Positions 1 through 6,667 of a stretch of DNA of 18,712 nucleotides are shown here, piece by piece. The position numbers and the translations under genes were made by a program. The notes below the pieces were generated by a model. The model did no database searches. It had not been told where the DNA came from and worked only from the letters and a program-made list of their open reading frames with translations. The stretch is from DASVEE01 sp036399695. Lineage in GTDB: Bacteria > Acidobacteriota > Thermoanaerobaculia > Gp7-AA8. Positions within the stretch are counted from its first letter, which is position 1, and each line of letters opens with the position of its first letter. The stretch lies in NCBI GenBank assembly GCA_036399695.1, contig DASWMP010000045.1:1-18712 (forward strand), written 5' to 3'.

Positions 1-167
1 TCACCCGCCTCTGGGCGACTTCGCTCGCTCGTCAACCAACTTCCGCTCCTTCACCAGAGCTCGTCCAAGCGATCCGCGTGGCTGTCGACGTCCGTAAAAA
101 AATGGTTTTTCGGCGGACTATGGATTTGAGACACCCTCCGTGCGCCACCGCACTCCGAGATCGGCAT
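1..167. other. Non-coding left edge, downstream of the kinase gene
   Basis: No convincing gene is visible here. On the minus strand this is the 3' flank of the histidine kinase gene. It holds the shared 3'-flank repeat at 125-160 and, further on (about 95-120), a weak hairpin with an AAAAACCATTTTT core flanked by GTCCG/CGGAC. That hairpin could help end transcription but lacks a classical GC stem. Short frames at 1-80 show no recognisable protein. Confidence 0.5.
125..160 (-). repeat. Shared 3'-flank repeat, left copy
   Basis: Read on the minus strand, this begins TCTCGGAGTGCGGTGGCGCA and ends GGAGGGTGTCTCAAA. It lies seven bases after the kinase stop codon. The same sequence, with one small internal difference of two bases, occurs at 18535-18572, directly after the metallophosphoesterase stop codon and in the same orientation relative to the gene. 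Confidence 0.85.
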
Positions 168-1157
168 TTAGCCGGGGATCCAGCACGAGACGACCGTGCC
201 CCCGCCGTCGCGCGCGGCCAGGTGCACGCGGCCGCCGTGGGCTTCGATGATCTCGGTGCAGAGCGCGAGGCCGAGGCCCGTGCCGCCGGACTTGGTCGTG
301 TAGAACGGGAGGAGGGCCTGACGCATCGTCGTGTCGTCCATGCCGCGGCCGCGGTCGGCCACCCGCACCGACGTGCCGTCCGGCACCCGCTGGATCGAGA
401 CGGTGATCTCGTCCGGATCGCTCCCCGATTCATGGGCGTTCTTCAGCAGGTTGATCAGCACCTGCTCGAGCTGCGCCGGATCGACGTAGCCATCCGCCGG
501 CGGCGTCCCCTCCAGGCGGAAGGCGTACAACACCCGCACGTCCTCCAGCAGATCGTTCCACTGGATGCGCTGCCGCTGCGGCTCCGGCAGCCTTGCGAAC
601 TGGGCGTATGACTCGAGGAACGTGCGGAGGAACGTCAGCCGCTCTTCGATGGTCTCGTTGATCTCGGCCAGCTTGTGGCGGTGCGCCGGCGATTCCTGGG
701 CGATGCGCGCGGAGTGAAACAGGGAGCTGATCGGGGCGATGGTGTTGTTCAGCTCATGGTTGATGAGGCGGATGGCTTTCTTCCAGACGCTCACCTCCGC
801 CCGCCGCAGCTCGGGCGTCAGCCGTTCGAGCAGCACGAGCCGGTGCTGCTTCGTGTTGAGGAAGAACGACCGCTGCGAAACATGGAACGTCTCGTCCTGA
901 TCGGCCATCCGCAACGTGAAGATCGAATCGCCGCCGCTCCGCAGCGCCTCCCTGAGCGGCGCCGGCGCCGGCTCGACGACGTCCGCGAACCGCGACCCAT
1001 CCAGCCGGCTGCCCCCGGCGAACAGCTCCCGTGCCGCGGTATTCGAGTAGATGATCCGGTCCGCCGCGTTGATCAGCACCACACCGACGGGCGTCCGCTG
1101 CAGGATCGTGTCGAGCAGCAGCTCTTTCTGATAGATGTCGTTCCGCTGCCCGCGCAA
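168..1157 (-). CDS. NtrY-like sensor histidine kinase, catalytic part (frameshifted from its N-terminus)
   Basis: This frame carries the PAS and kinase core of a two-component sensor. From the TTG at 1157, a PAS-like segment covers about residues 12-110. The H-box reads INHELNNTIAP with His134 as the likely phospho-acceptor. The N box is VLINLLKNAHES, and the G boxes are VADRGRGM and GGTGLGLALC. HELNN-type H-boxes are typical of NtrB/NtrY-family kinases, which pair with NtrC-type regulators like the one encoded just upstream in the operon. TTG 1157 is probably not the true start. The upstream frame (from ATG 1447) encodes the membrane and HAMP part and would join here if one more base were present in the T run at 1155-1158. 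The gene is therefore either truly broken, programmed to shift, or carries a sequencing error. The kinase function is secure; intactness is not. Confidence 0.85.
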   Translation of the reverse strand: MRGQRNDIYQKELLLDTILQRTPVGVVLINAADRIIYSNTAARELFAGGSRLDGSRFADVVEPAPAPLREALRSGGDSIFTLRMADQDETFHVSQRSFFLNTKQHRLVLLERLTPELRRAEVSVWKKAIRLINHELNNTIAPISSLFHSARIAQESPAHRHKLAEINETIEERLTFLRTFLESYAQFARLPEPQRQRIQWNDLLEDVRVLYAFRLEGTPPADGYVDPAQLEQVLINLLKNAHESGSDPDEITVSIQRVPDGTSVRVADRGRGMDDTTMRQALLPFYTTKSGGTGLGLALCTEIIEAHGGRVHLAARDGGGTVVSCWIPG

Positions 1158-1447
1158 ACCTCGCCGACGTCGTTGTACAACCGCATGACGTCCGCCACCT
1201 CATCGTCCCCCGACACGACGAGCCGCACGCCGTAGTCCCCGTCCCGGAATCCCCGCACCCCATCGCTCACCGCATCCAGCGTCCGCCTGATCCGACGCGT
1301 CACGAACCCCGAGCTCCACACCCCCACCACCACCGCCACCATTACCGCCACCGGCCACCACTCCCCCGCGAGCGCGACCAGCACCCCCGTCGCGACGACG
1401 TTCGCCACGACGAGCAGGGTGATGCGGGAGGAGAGGGAGAGGCGCAT
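1073..1447 (-). CDS. N-terminal membrane/HAMP part of the same histidine kinase
   Basis: Starting at ATG 1447 (MRLSLSSRITLL), this encodes two closely spaced transmembrane segments separated by a very short EWW turn. A HAMP-like linker follows, containing FVTRRIRRTLDAV and GDYGVRL, then ADVMRLYNDVGEV. Kinases of this type normally continue straight into a segment like LRGQRNDIYQKELL, which here lies in another frame at 1157 and below. After GEV this frame runs into nonsense residues and stops at 1073. With one base added in the TTT run the whole gene would span 168-1447 and encode about 426 residues. The almost absent periplasmic loop suggests sensing within the membrane or in the cytoplasm, not of a periplasmic ligand. 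A better start than ATG 1447 is not apparent because the sequence upstream is repeat DNA. Confidence 0.75.
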   Translation of the reverse strand: MRLSLSSRITLLVVANVVATGVLVALAGEWWPVAVMVAVVVGVWSSGFVTRRIRRTLDAVSDGVRGFRDGDYGVRLVVSGDDEVADVMRLYNDVGEVCAGSGTTSIRKSCCSTRSCSGRPSVWC

Positions 1448-1452
1448 GGGGC

Positions 1453-1609
1453 GTTGTCCGTTCCGTTGCCCGTTGTCCGGGCTTCGCTGATTGGTTTTTG
1501 GTTGTTGGTTTTTGGTGCTGCGCTCGGCGCACCTTACCGAAAACCAAAAACCAACAACCAAAAACCGCTGTCCAGCGCAGCACGGACAACAGACAACGGA
1601 CAACGAGCA
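1453..1609. repeat. Heptamer nested inverted repeat (copy 1)
   Basis: The inner arms, 1493-1515 and 1544-1566, are a perfect 23-base inverted repeat built from GGTTTTT/GGTTGTT units. They flank a loop with GGTGCTGCGC and GCGCACC. Outside them lie TTGTCCG-type units on the left (1453-1480) and their complement, CGGACAA-type units, on the right (1583-1604). The element fills the gap between the response regulator stop codon and the kinase start, so it would be transcribed within the operon. Confidence 0.9.
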
Positions 1610-1633
1610 ACGCCCCTCACCCGCCTCACCGCC

Positions 1634-2980
1634 TCACCGTGGCCTCCTCTCCAGCACGATCCCCAGCTTCTCCATCTTGCGGTACAGGGCCTGGCGGCTG
1701 AGGCCGAGGGCTTGGGCGGCGCGGGAGACGCTGCCCTGGGCGTTGAGGATGGCCATTTCGACCTGGCGTTTTTCGAGGGGGCTTTCGGTCGCTTCGTCAG
1801 AGTCTGGTGCGCCGAAGCCGAGGTCTTCGGGGGAGATGGTGTCGCGGGTCGTGAGGACGGTGGCGCGGGTGACGCGGTTCTGGAGCTCGCGGACGTTGCC
1901 GGGCCAGTCGTGCGCGACGAGCGCGTTCCGCGCGGCCTCCGACAGTTTCTTCGTCGACGACAGGAAAGCCTCGGCCAGCGGGAGGATGTCTTCGCGGCGG
2001 CGGGCCAGCGGCGGGACGGCGATCTCGATGACGTTCAGGCGGAAGTAGAGGTCCTGGCGGAAGGTGTTGCGGGCGATGGCGTCGCGGAGATCGGCGTTCG
2101 TGGCGCAGAGGAGGCGGACGTCGGCGCGCCGCGTTTCGCTCGACCCCAGGCGTTCGAACTCGCCGCTCTGCAGGACGCGCAGCAGCTTGCGCTGACCGGC
2201 AGCCGAGAGATTGCCGATCTCGTCGAGGAAGAGCGTCCCCCCGTTCGCCGCTTCGAAGCGGCCGATGCGCAGCCGGTTCGAGCCGGTGTACGCGCCCGCT
2301 TCCGCGCCGAACAGCTCACTCTCGATCAGCTCGTCCGGAATGGCCCCGGCGTTCACCTTGATGAAGGGCTTCGGGCGGCGGCGCGAGCTCGCGTGGATGA
2401 TGTCGGCGATCTTCTCCTTCCCTGCCCCATTCGGTCCGGTGATCAGCACCGGCACCTCGGACCCGGCGATCTGCACCGCCAGAGACACGACGCGATGCAT
2501 GGCATCCGATTCGTAGATCAGGCCGCGCAGATCGTGCTCGCGCGCCAGCGCCTCCCGCGACCGCACCCGCTCGGCCCGCAGCCGCTGGTTTTCGGCCCGG
2601 AGCGTCCGCAGTTGCAGGAGATTGCGTACCGTGGCCACGAGCTTCGTGTCGTCCCAAGGCTTCGCCAGGTAGTCGGCGGCGCCTTCCTTCACGAGCTGCA
2701 CGGCCGTCTCGAGCGACGTCCACGCCGTCAACAGCAGCACCGGCAGTTCGGGATCGGCGCGGCGCAGGCGGCGGAACAGATCGATGCCCTCCGCCCCGCT
2801 CGTCGCCCCCGGCGAAAAGTTCATGTCCTGCACGACGAGATCGACGGCACCCCGCCCCACCAGCGACAGCGCCGTATCGGGCGACGACGTGATCTCCGCC
2901 TGGATATCGTTCAAATCAAAGAGCAGCCGCAGCGCCTTGGCAACGGCGGGCTGGTCTTCGATGATGAGGATTGAGGGCAT
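1634..2980 (-). CDS. NtrC-family sigma-54 activator response regulator
   Basis: The product is 448 residues from ATG 2980. The receiver domain is at residues 3-120, with acidic pocket E8/D9, phospho-acceptor Asp52 (VVQDMNF), LLLTAW and LAKPW. A short coiled linker (about 122-150) leads into the AAA+ domain: Walker A GPNGAGKE at 182-189, Walker B GGTLFLDEIG, and arginine-rich FRQDLYFRLNVIE. The C-terminus is a Fis-type helix-turn-helix (GSVSRAAQALGLSRQALYRKM). Such proteins bind upstream DNA and remodel sigma-54 RNA polymerase by ATP hydrolysis. The sigma-54 contact loop, usually GAFTGA, reads GAYTGS here (229-234). The Phe-to-Tyr change is tolerated in the family; Ser at the last position is less usual. 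The kinase gene lies directly downstream and the transporter genes upstream, so its target is probably this operon. Confidence 0.95.
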   Translation of the reverse strand: MPSILIIEDQPAVAKALRLLFDLNDIQAEITSSPDTALSLVGRGAVDLVVQDMNFSPGATSGAEGIDLFRRLRRADPELPVLLLTAWTSLETAVQLVKEGAADYLAKPWDDTKLVATVRNLLQLRTLRAENQRLRAERVRSREALAREHDLRGLIYESDAMHRVVSLAVQIAGSEVPVLITGPNGAGKEKIADIIHASSRRRPKPFIKVNAGAIPDELIESELFGAEAGAYTGSNRLRIGRFEAANGGTLFLDEIGNLSAAGQRKLLRVLQSGEFERLGSSETRRADVRLLCATNADLRDAIARNTFRQDLYFRLNVIEIAVPPLARRREDILPLAEAFLSSTKKLSEAARNALVAHDWPGNVRELQNRVTRATVLTTRDTISPEDLGFGAPDSDEATESPLEKRQVEMAILNAQGSVSRAAQALGLSRQALYRKMEKLGIVLERRPR

Positions 2981-3012
2981 CGTTTTCTGGAGACGATAGG
3001 ACCTATTGTTTC

Positions 3013-4257
3013 CTAAACACTCTTCGTGGCAATCGCCGGATTGATCAGCGTGGCGCGGAAGGCCGGCGGCACGGTGGCGAGCAGGCCGTTGATCCACAGC
3101 AGTACGATGCCGGCGGCGACGAGTTGCCAAGGGAGCTTGGCGTCGGTGACCTGGCTGACGAGGAAGACGTTGAGGCCGTAGGCGCCGAAGGTGCCGAGGA
3201 CGAGACCCGCGGTCGTGAGGATCCAGTTCTCGATCAGGAAGTGGCGGACGATGTCGCCGCGGGTGGCGCCGAGGGCGCGGCGGGTGCCGATCTGTTTCGT
3301 GCGCTCGCTGACGGCGAGGGCGGTCAGGCCGAGGATGCCCAGCGAGGTCACGGCGATGAGGGCGACGATGATGCACGTCATCGTCGTCACGACGATCTTG
3401 CTGCTGGAGAACCAGCGTCCCCGCCTCTCGTCGGTGCGGGTGAACTCGAACACCCGTCCGGCGTTGGATGCCGTCAGACGGCGCTCGATCTCCGGGATGA
3501 CCGTGTTCATCGCCCCCGGCTCCGTGCGGATCAGGTAGCTGATGCCGCGCGCGTAGCCGCCGACGCGGGCCGGGAGGAACATCGCACGGGTGGCGAGCTG
3601 GTCGTGATTGCCGGTCCCGATGCCCCAGGGGTTGTAGAACTCCTCGATGACGCCGACGATCGTACGCGGCTCGCTGATCGCCGGACCGTCGTCCAGCGCC
3701 TCGACGAGCGATTTCCCGATGGGGTTCTGGCCGGGGAAGAGATCGTCGGCCAGCGCCTTGGTGATGATGATCTTGTCGGCGGGGTCGATCTTCGGGCCGA
3801 CACCGTGGTCGCCGTCCTGGAACGGACGGCCGGCGACGATCTTCGCGCCGAGGGCGGCCACGATGTCCTTCGTGCCGTAATAGATCTGCGTGGAGCGGGC
3901 CATGCGCTGCACGTCCGGCGGCCTCACCGCTGTCGACGACCCGCCCCCTTCCCACAGTTGAAAGTGCGTATTGGCCACGGCTTTGACGCCGGGGATGGAC
4001 TGGATCGTGCGGACGTCGGCGTCGATGATGGTGTCGAGGAACGCCGACTGGCGGAACTCGGGCGTGAACGGCCGGACGCGCATGCGGACGATGTTGTCGT
4101 CGTCGAAGCCGGACTTCTGCGTCATCTTGGCGCGCTCCGACAGGATGACGTTCACGCAGTTCGTCACGATGGCCAGCGTCATGGCGATCTCCAGGACGAT
4201 CAGCACGACGCGCGTGCGGTTGTGCTTCATGGCGCGGAGGATGGGACCGATGTGCAT
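3013..4257 (-). CDS. MacB/FtsX-type ABC transporter permease (second of pair)
   Basis: The product is 414 residues from ATG 4257. A good Shine-Dalgarno (AGGAG, about 8 bases upstream) supports the start. One N-terminal transmembrane helix (about residues 17-37) is followed by a large periplasmic region of the MacB core type, then three C-terminal helices from about residue 290. The FtsX signature SERTKQIGTRRALGATRGDI follows the first of these. This is the topology of MacB-like permeases, which work mechanically across the periplasm without a substrate channel in the membrane. The gene starts 12 bases after the first permease ends and is followed 32 bases later by the regulator gene. The two permeases are clearly different in sequence, so the complex is probably a heterodimer. 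The substrate cannot be read from sequence. Confidence 0.92.
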   Translation of the reverse strand: MHIGPILRAMKHNRTRVVLIVLEIAMTLAIVTNCVNVILSERAKMTQKSGFDDDNIVRMRVRPFTPEFRQSAFLDTIIDADVRTIQSIPGVKAVANTHFQLWEGGGSSTAVRPPDVQRMARSTQIYYGTKDIVAALGAKIVAGRPFQDGDHGVGPKIDPADKIIITKALADDLFPGQNPIGKSLVEALDDGPAISEPRTIVGVIEEFYNPWGIGTGNHDQLATRAMFLPARVGGYARGISYLIRTEPGAMNTVIPEIERRLTASNAGRVFEFTRTDERRGRWFSSSKIVVTTMTCIIVALIAVTSLGILGLTALAVSERTKQIGTRRALGATRGDIVRHFLIENWILTTAGLVLGTFGAYGLNVFLVSQVTDAKLPWQLVAAGIVLLWINGLLATVPPAFRATLINPAIATKSV

Positions 4258-4268
4258 GGGCGTGTCTC

Positions 4269-5516
4269 CTACTGAACCTTGAGCTGCATGGCCGGCGCAA
4301 CCGAGCAGACGCGCCAGGCGGGGTAAAGGCCGGCCAGAGCGCCGGCGACGAGGGAGAGCAGCGACGCGAGCAGGAGCATCTCGCCGTCGAGGCGGAGGGC
4401 CTCGCCGTTCTGCATGAAGCGGCTGAGCACCGCCAGGATGCCGAGCGACATGATGATGCCGACGGCGCCGCCGATAACGCCGATCAGCTCGCACTCGATG
4501 AGGTGCTGCCAGAAGATCTGCGCGCGGCTGGCGCCGAGGGCGCGGCGCACCGAGACTTCCGGCACCCGCGCGAGGAACTTGCCGAGGAGGATGCCGACGA
4601 GATTGAGCGAGCAGACGGCGAGAAAGAGCAGCGACACGACGCTCATGGCCGTCACCCCTTCAGGCATCAGCTCGAACTCCTGGATCATCTCCGGAATCGT
4701 CGAGAGCTTGAAGTGCGTGGGGCGGCGGAAGCGTCCGAGCTTCTTCTGCTCGGCGATGTAGCCGGTGATCCAGTCGCGATAGGCACCGGCGTCTTTCGGA
4801 TCGCGCAGCTCGACCCAGTACTGCAGCCAGACGCGCTCGGAGCTCAGGTTGTCCTGGAAGCTGCTGATGCTCTTGCCGTCCCACCCGGAGTTGTTGCCGG
4901 AAGACCAGATCTGGTCCGTCTCCGCAAAGTTGAACGGAATGTAGATCGGCTCCGGCGGACCGGCCGGGTTGCGCACGAGCTCCGCGAGCCGGAGCGGCGG
5001 ACGCCAGGGCGCGAGCACGCCCACGACGCGGTAGTTCTTGTCTTCGAGACGCACGGTTTTCCCGACGCTGTTCTCGCCGCCGAAGAGCTTCTGGTTCGTT
5101 TCGTCGTCGATGACGACGACCCGCTCGCGCTTCTCGTCCGCGCTCTTCGTCCAGGGGCCGCCGTAGCGGAAGGGGACGGAGAAGAGGTCGAAGAAATCAG
5201 CGAAGACGAGGCGCACGTCCGGCTGATACGGCCGCCCGGCCTTGGGATCGGGATGCACGAACATCGTCGTGATGTACGTGGCCGTCTGCCGCAGCGGCAC
5301 GGGCGAGCGCAGCAGGCCACGCGCGTCGCGATAGGTGATCTGGTCCGGCACCGACTGCGGATCTGAATCCCGGAACGGCTGATCCCCCCAACTGTCGAGC
5401 CGGACGTAGAAGACCCGGTCCGTCTTCCCGGGCAGCGGCTCCCGGGTGTAGAGGTGCCGCAACGTCACGAACGACGTCGATACGCAGATGCCCAGCGCAA
5501 TGCCGATGATAAGCAA
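4269..5516 (-). CDS. MacB/FtsX-type ABC transporter permease (first of pair), start region damaged
   Basis: The product has a MacB periplasmic core with the FtsX signature RVPEVSVRRALGASRAQI, and C-terminal transmembrane helices from about residue 285. The first helix contains LLIIGIALGICVSTSF. Translated from TTG 5516 it gives 415 residues but begins inside the family's N-terminus. In the same frame, upstream codons read NLKIALKSLRRNPVLST, a typical permease N-terminus, and further up ATG CTC CTC TAG (5579-5568). The only nearby ATG is therefore followed by an amber codon three codons later. No ATG or GTG lies between that TAG and TTG 5516. Either TTG 5516 or another weak start is used, or the TAG is read through, or it is a mutation or base error. 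The coding sequence downstream looks fully constrained. Confidence 0.85.
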   Translation of the reverse strand: MLIIGIALGICVSTSFVTLRHLYTREPLPGKTDRVFYVRLDSWGDQPFRDSDPQSVPDQITYRDARGLLRSPVPLRQTATYITTMFVHPDPKAGRPYQPDVRLVFADFFDLFSVPFRYGGPWTKSADEKRERVVVIDDETNQKLFGGENSVGKTVRLEDKNYRVVGVLAPWRPPLRLAELVRNPAGPPEPIYIPFNFAETDQIWSSGNNSGWDGKSISSFQDNLSSERVWLQYWVELRDPKDAGAYRDWITGYIAEQKKLGRFRRPTHFKLSTIPEMIQEFELMPEGVTAMSVVSLLFLAVCSLNLVGILLGKFLARVPEVSVRRALGASRAQIFWQHLIECELIGVIGGAVGIIMSLGILAVLSRFMQNGEALRLDGEMLLLASLLSLVAGALAGLYPAWRVCSVAPAMQLKVQ

Positions 5517-5646
5517 CGTGCTCAGGACGGGATTGCGCCGGAGGCTTTTGAGGGCGATTTTTAGGTTCTAGAGGAGCATGGGCGCTGGTCCGTTTCTCGG
5601 TGTGCGTCGATGGTGGCCGGTGGTCAGTGGTCAGTGGTCGGGCGGG

Positions 5647-5743
5647 TGTTGTTGGTTGTTGGTTGTTGGTTGTTTTGCCGGGGCTCGGGCCTGAAGCCGA
5701 GCGAGGCGCAGCACCAAAAACCGACAACCGAAAACCAAAAACC
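5647..5743. repeat. Heptamer inverted repeat (copy 2)
   Basis: The left arm at 5647-5674 is four units of GGTTGTT type. The right arm at 5714-5743 is CCAAAAACCGACAACC and similar. The loop carries GCGCAGCACC next to the right arm. Just left of it (5621-5642) are GGTCAGT units, another 7-base tandem repeat. On the ATPase side a GC-only stretch reaches the ATPase stop codon at 5765. It lies between the ATPase and first permease genes. Confidence 0.85.
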
Positions 5744-5764
5744 GCGCGCGCAGCGCGTGCTGCG

Positions 5765-6496
5765 CTAGCGCAACGCCGCCGCCATCCCCCCACCCGCCTC
5801 GCGTGCCGTGGCCATCGTCACGTGCGGGGCTTCGAGGTCGACGACGCGGCCGTCGAGGACGTGGATCTGGCGGTGGGCGCGGACGGCGCACTCGGGGCTG
5901 TGCGTGACCATGACGATGGTCGTGCCTTCGCTGTTGATCTTCTCGAGGAGCTCCATGATCTCGCGGGCCATGAGGGAGTCGAGGTTGCCGGTGGGCTCGT
6001 CGGCGAGGATGAGTTTGGGATCGCCGGCCAGGACGCGGGCGATGGCGACGCGCTGCTGCTGGCCGCCGGAGAGCTGGGACGGCAGGTGGCGGTGCCGCGC
6101 GGAGAGGCCGACCATGCTCAGCGCCCGCTCGATGCGCTGCTTGCGATCGGCCGCCGGCAACCCGCGATAACGCAGCGGTACGTCGACGTTGTCGAAGACG
6201 TTCAAGTCGGGGATCAGGTTGAACGACTGAAAGATGAACCCGATGTTCTGGTTCCGCATGCGCGACATCTCCCGGTCGGACAGCCGGCTGACGTCCTTAC
6301 CGGCCAGGATGTAAGTGCCGGCGTCGAACGTGTCGAGCAGCCCCGCCACATTGAGGAACGTCGTCTTCCCCGACCCCGACGGCCCCATGACGGAGACGAA
6401 CTCCCCCGTCTCGACATGCAGCGAAAAGTCCCCCAGCGCATGCGTCTCGACAACCTCGGTACGGTAGATCTTGCGGATGTTTTTCATTTGGAGCAT
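5765..6496 (-). CDS. MacB/LolD-like ABC transporter ATP-binding protein
   Basis: The product is 243 residues from ATG 6496. The sequence GAGGAAAACCCAG before the ATG supplies a suitable ribosome binding site; a second in-frame ATG at 6487 is possible. The order of motifs is standard: Walker A GPSGSGKTT (38-46), Q-loop FIFQSFN, signature LSGGQQQR (142-149), Walker B LILADEP, D-loop GNLDS and H-loop His199. The sequence is of the MacB/LolD/FtsE type that pairs with FtsX-like permeases. It should energise the two permeases and adaptor encoded around it. The last codons (TTGCGCTAG) are identical to those of the adaptor gene, because both genes end in copies of the same intergenic element. The C-terminal 20 or so residues (alanine/glycine rich) are beyond the conserved domain. 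Confidence 0.96.
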   Translation of the reverse strand: MLQMKNIRKIYRTEVVETHALGDFSLHVETGEFVSVMGPSGSGKTTFLNVAGLLDTFDAGTYILAGKDVSRLSDREMSRMRNQNIGFIFQSFNLIPDLNVFDNVDVPLRYRGLPAADRKQRIERALSMVGLSARHRHLPSQLSGGQQQRVAIARVLAGDPKLILADEPTGNLDSLMAREIMELLEKINSEGTTIVMVTHSPECAVRAHRQIHVLDGRVVDLEAPHVTMATAREAGGGMAAALR

Positions 6497-6510
6497 CTGG
6501 GTTTTCCTCG

Positions 6511-6645
6511 TTGTCCGTTGTTCGTTGTCCGTTGTCCGTCTGGTGTGGCGGGGTTGTTTTTGGTTTTTGGTTTTGGGTTTTGGTGTCGGCGCGGGTGGGC
6601 GATTCGATTCGCGGGGCGGAGCACCAAAAACCGAAAACCAAAAAC
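6511..6645. repeat. Heptamer inverted repeat (copy 3)
   Basis: Four TTGTCCG units (one is TTGTTCG) occupy 6511-6538. They are followed by a GGTTTTT-type left arm (about 6552-6582) and a right arm at 6624-6645 (CCAAAAACCGAAAACC). The core next to the right arm is GGAGCACC. A GC-only segment then reaches the adaptor gene stop codon at 6668. No complementary CGGACAA block is present on the right, so the outer layer is one-sided here. Confidence 0.85.
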
Positions 6646-6667
6646 GCGCGCATCGCGCGCGTGCGCG

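Noticed and set aside
1..80. Small gene or tRNA fragment at the left edge
   Set aside because: Short frames lack family resemblance and no cloverleaf arms or conserved T-loop sequence could be found.
1453..1609. CRISPR array as an explanation for the repeated units
   Set aside because: Units are 7 bases, contiguous and arranged as inverted repeats, with no spacers of constant length and no cas genes in the window.
1454..2974. Long plus-strand open frame of about 500 codons
   Set aside because: It lies opposite the response regulator gene, whose domains and catalytic motifs are complete on the minus strand. Its translation is Arg/Ala-rich without any motif.
2981..4300. Continuous minus-strand open frame extending the response regulator upstream by about 440 codons
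   Set aside because: The upstream part is a shifted frame of the second permease gene. The receiver domain begins cleanly at ATG 2980.
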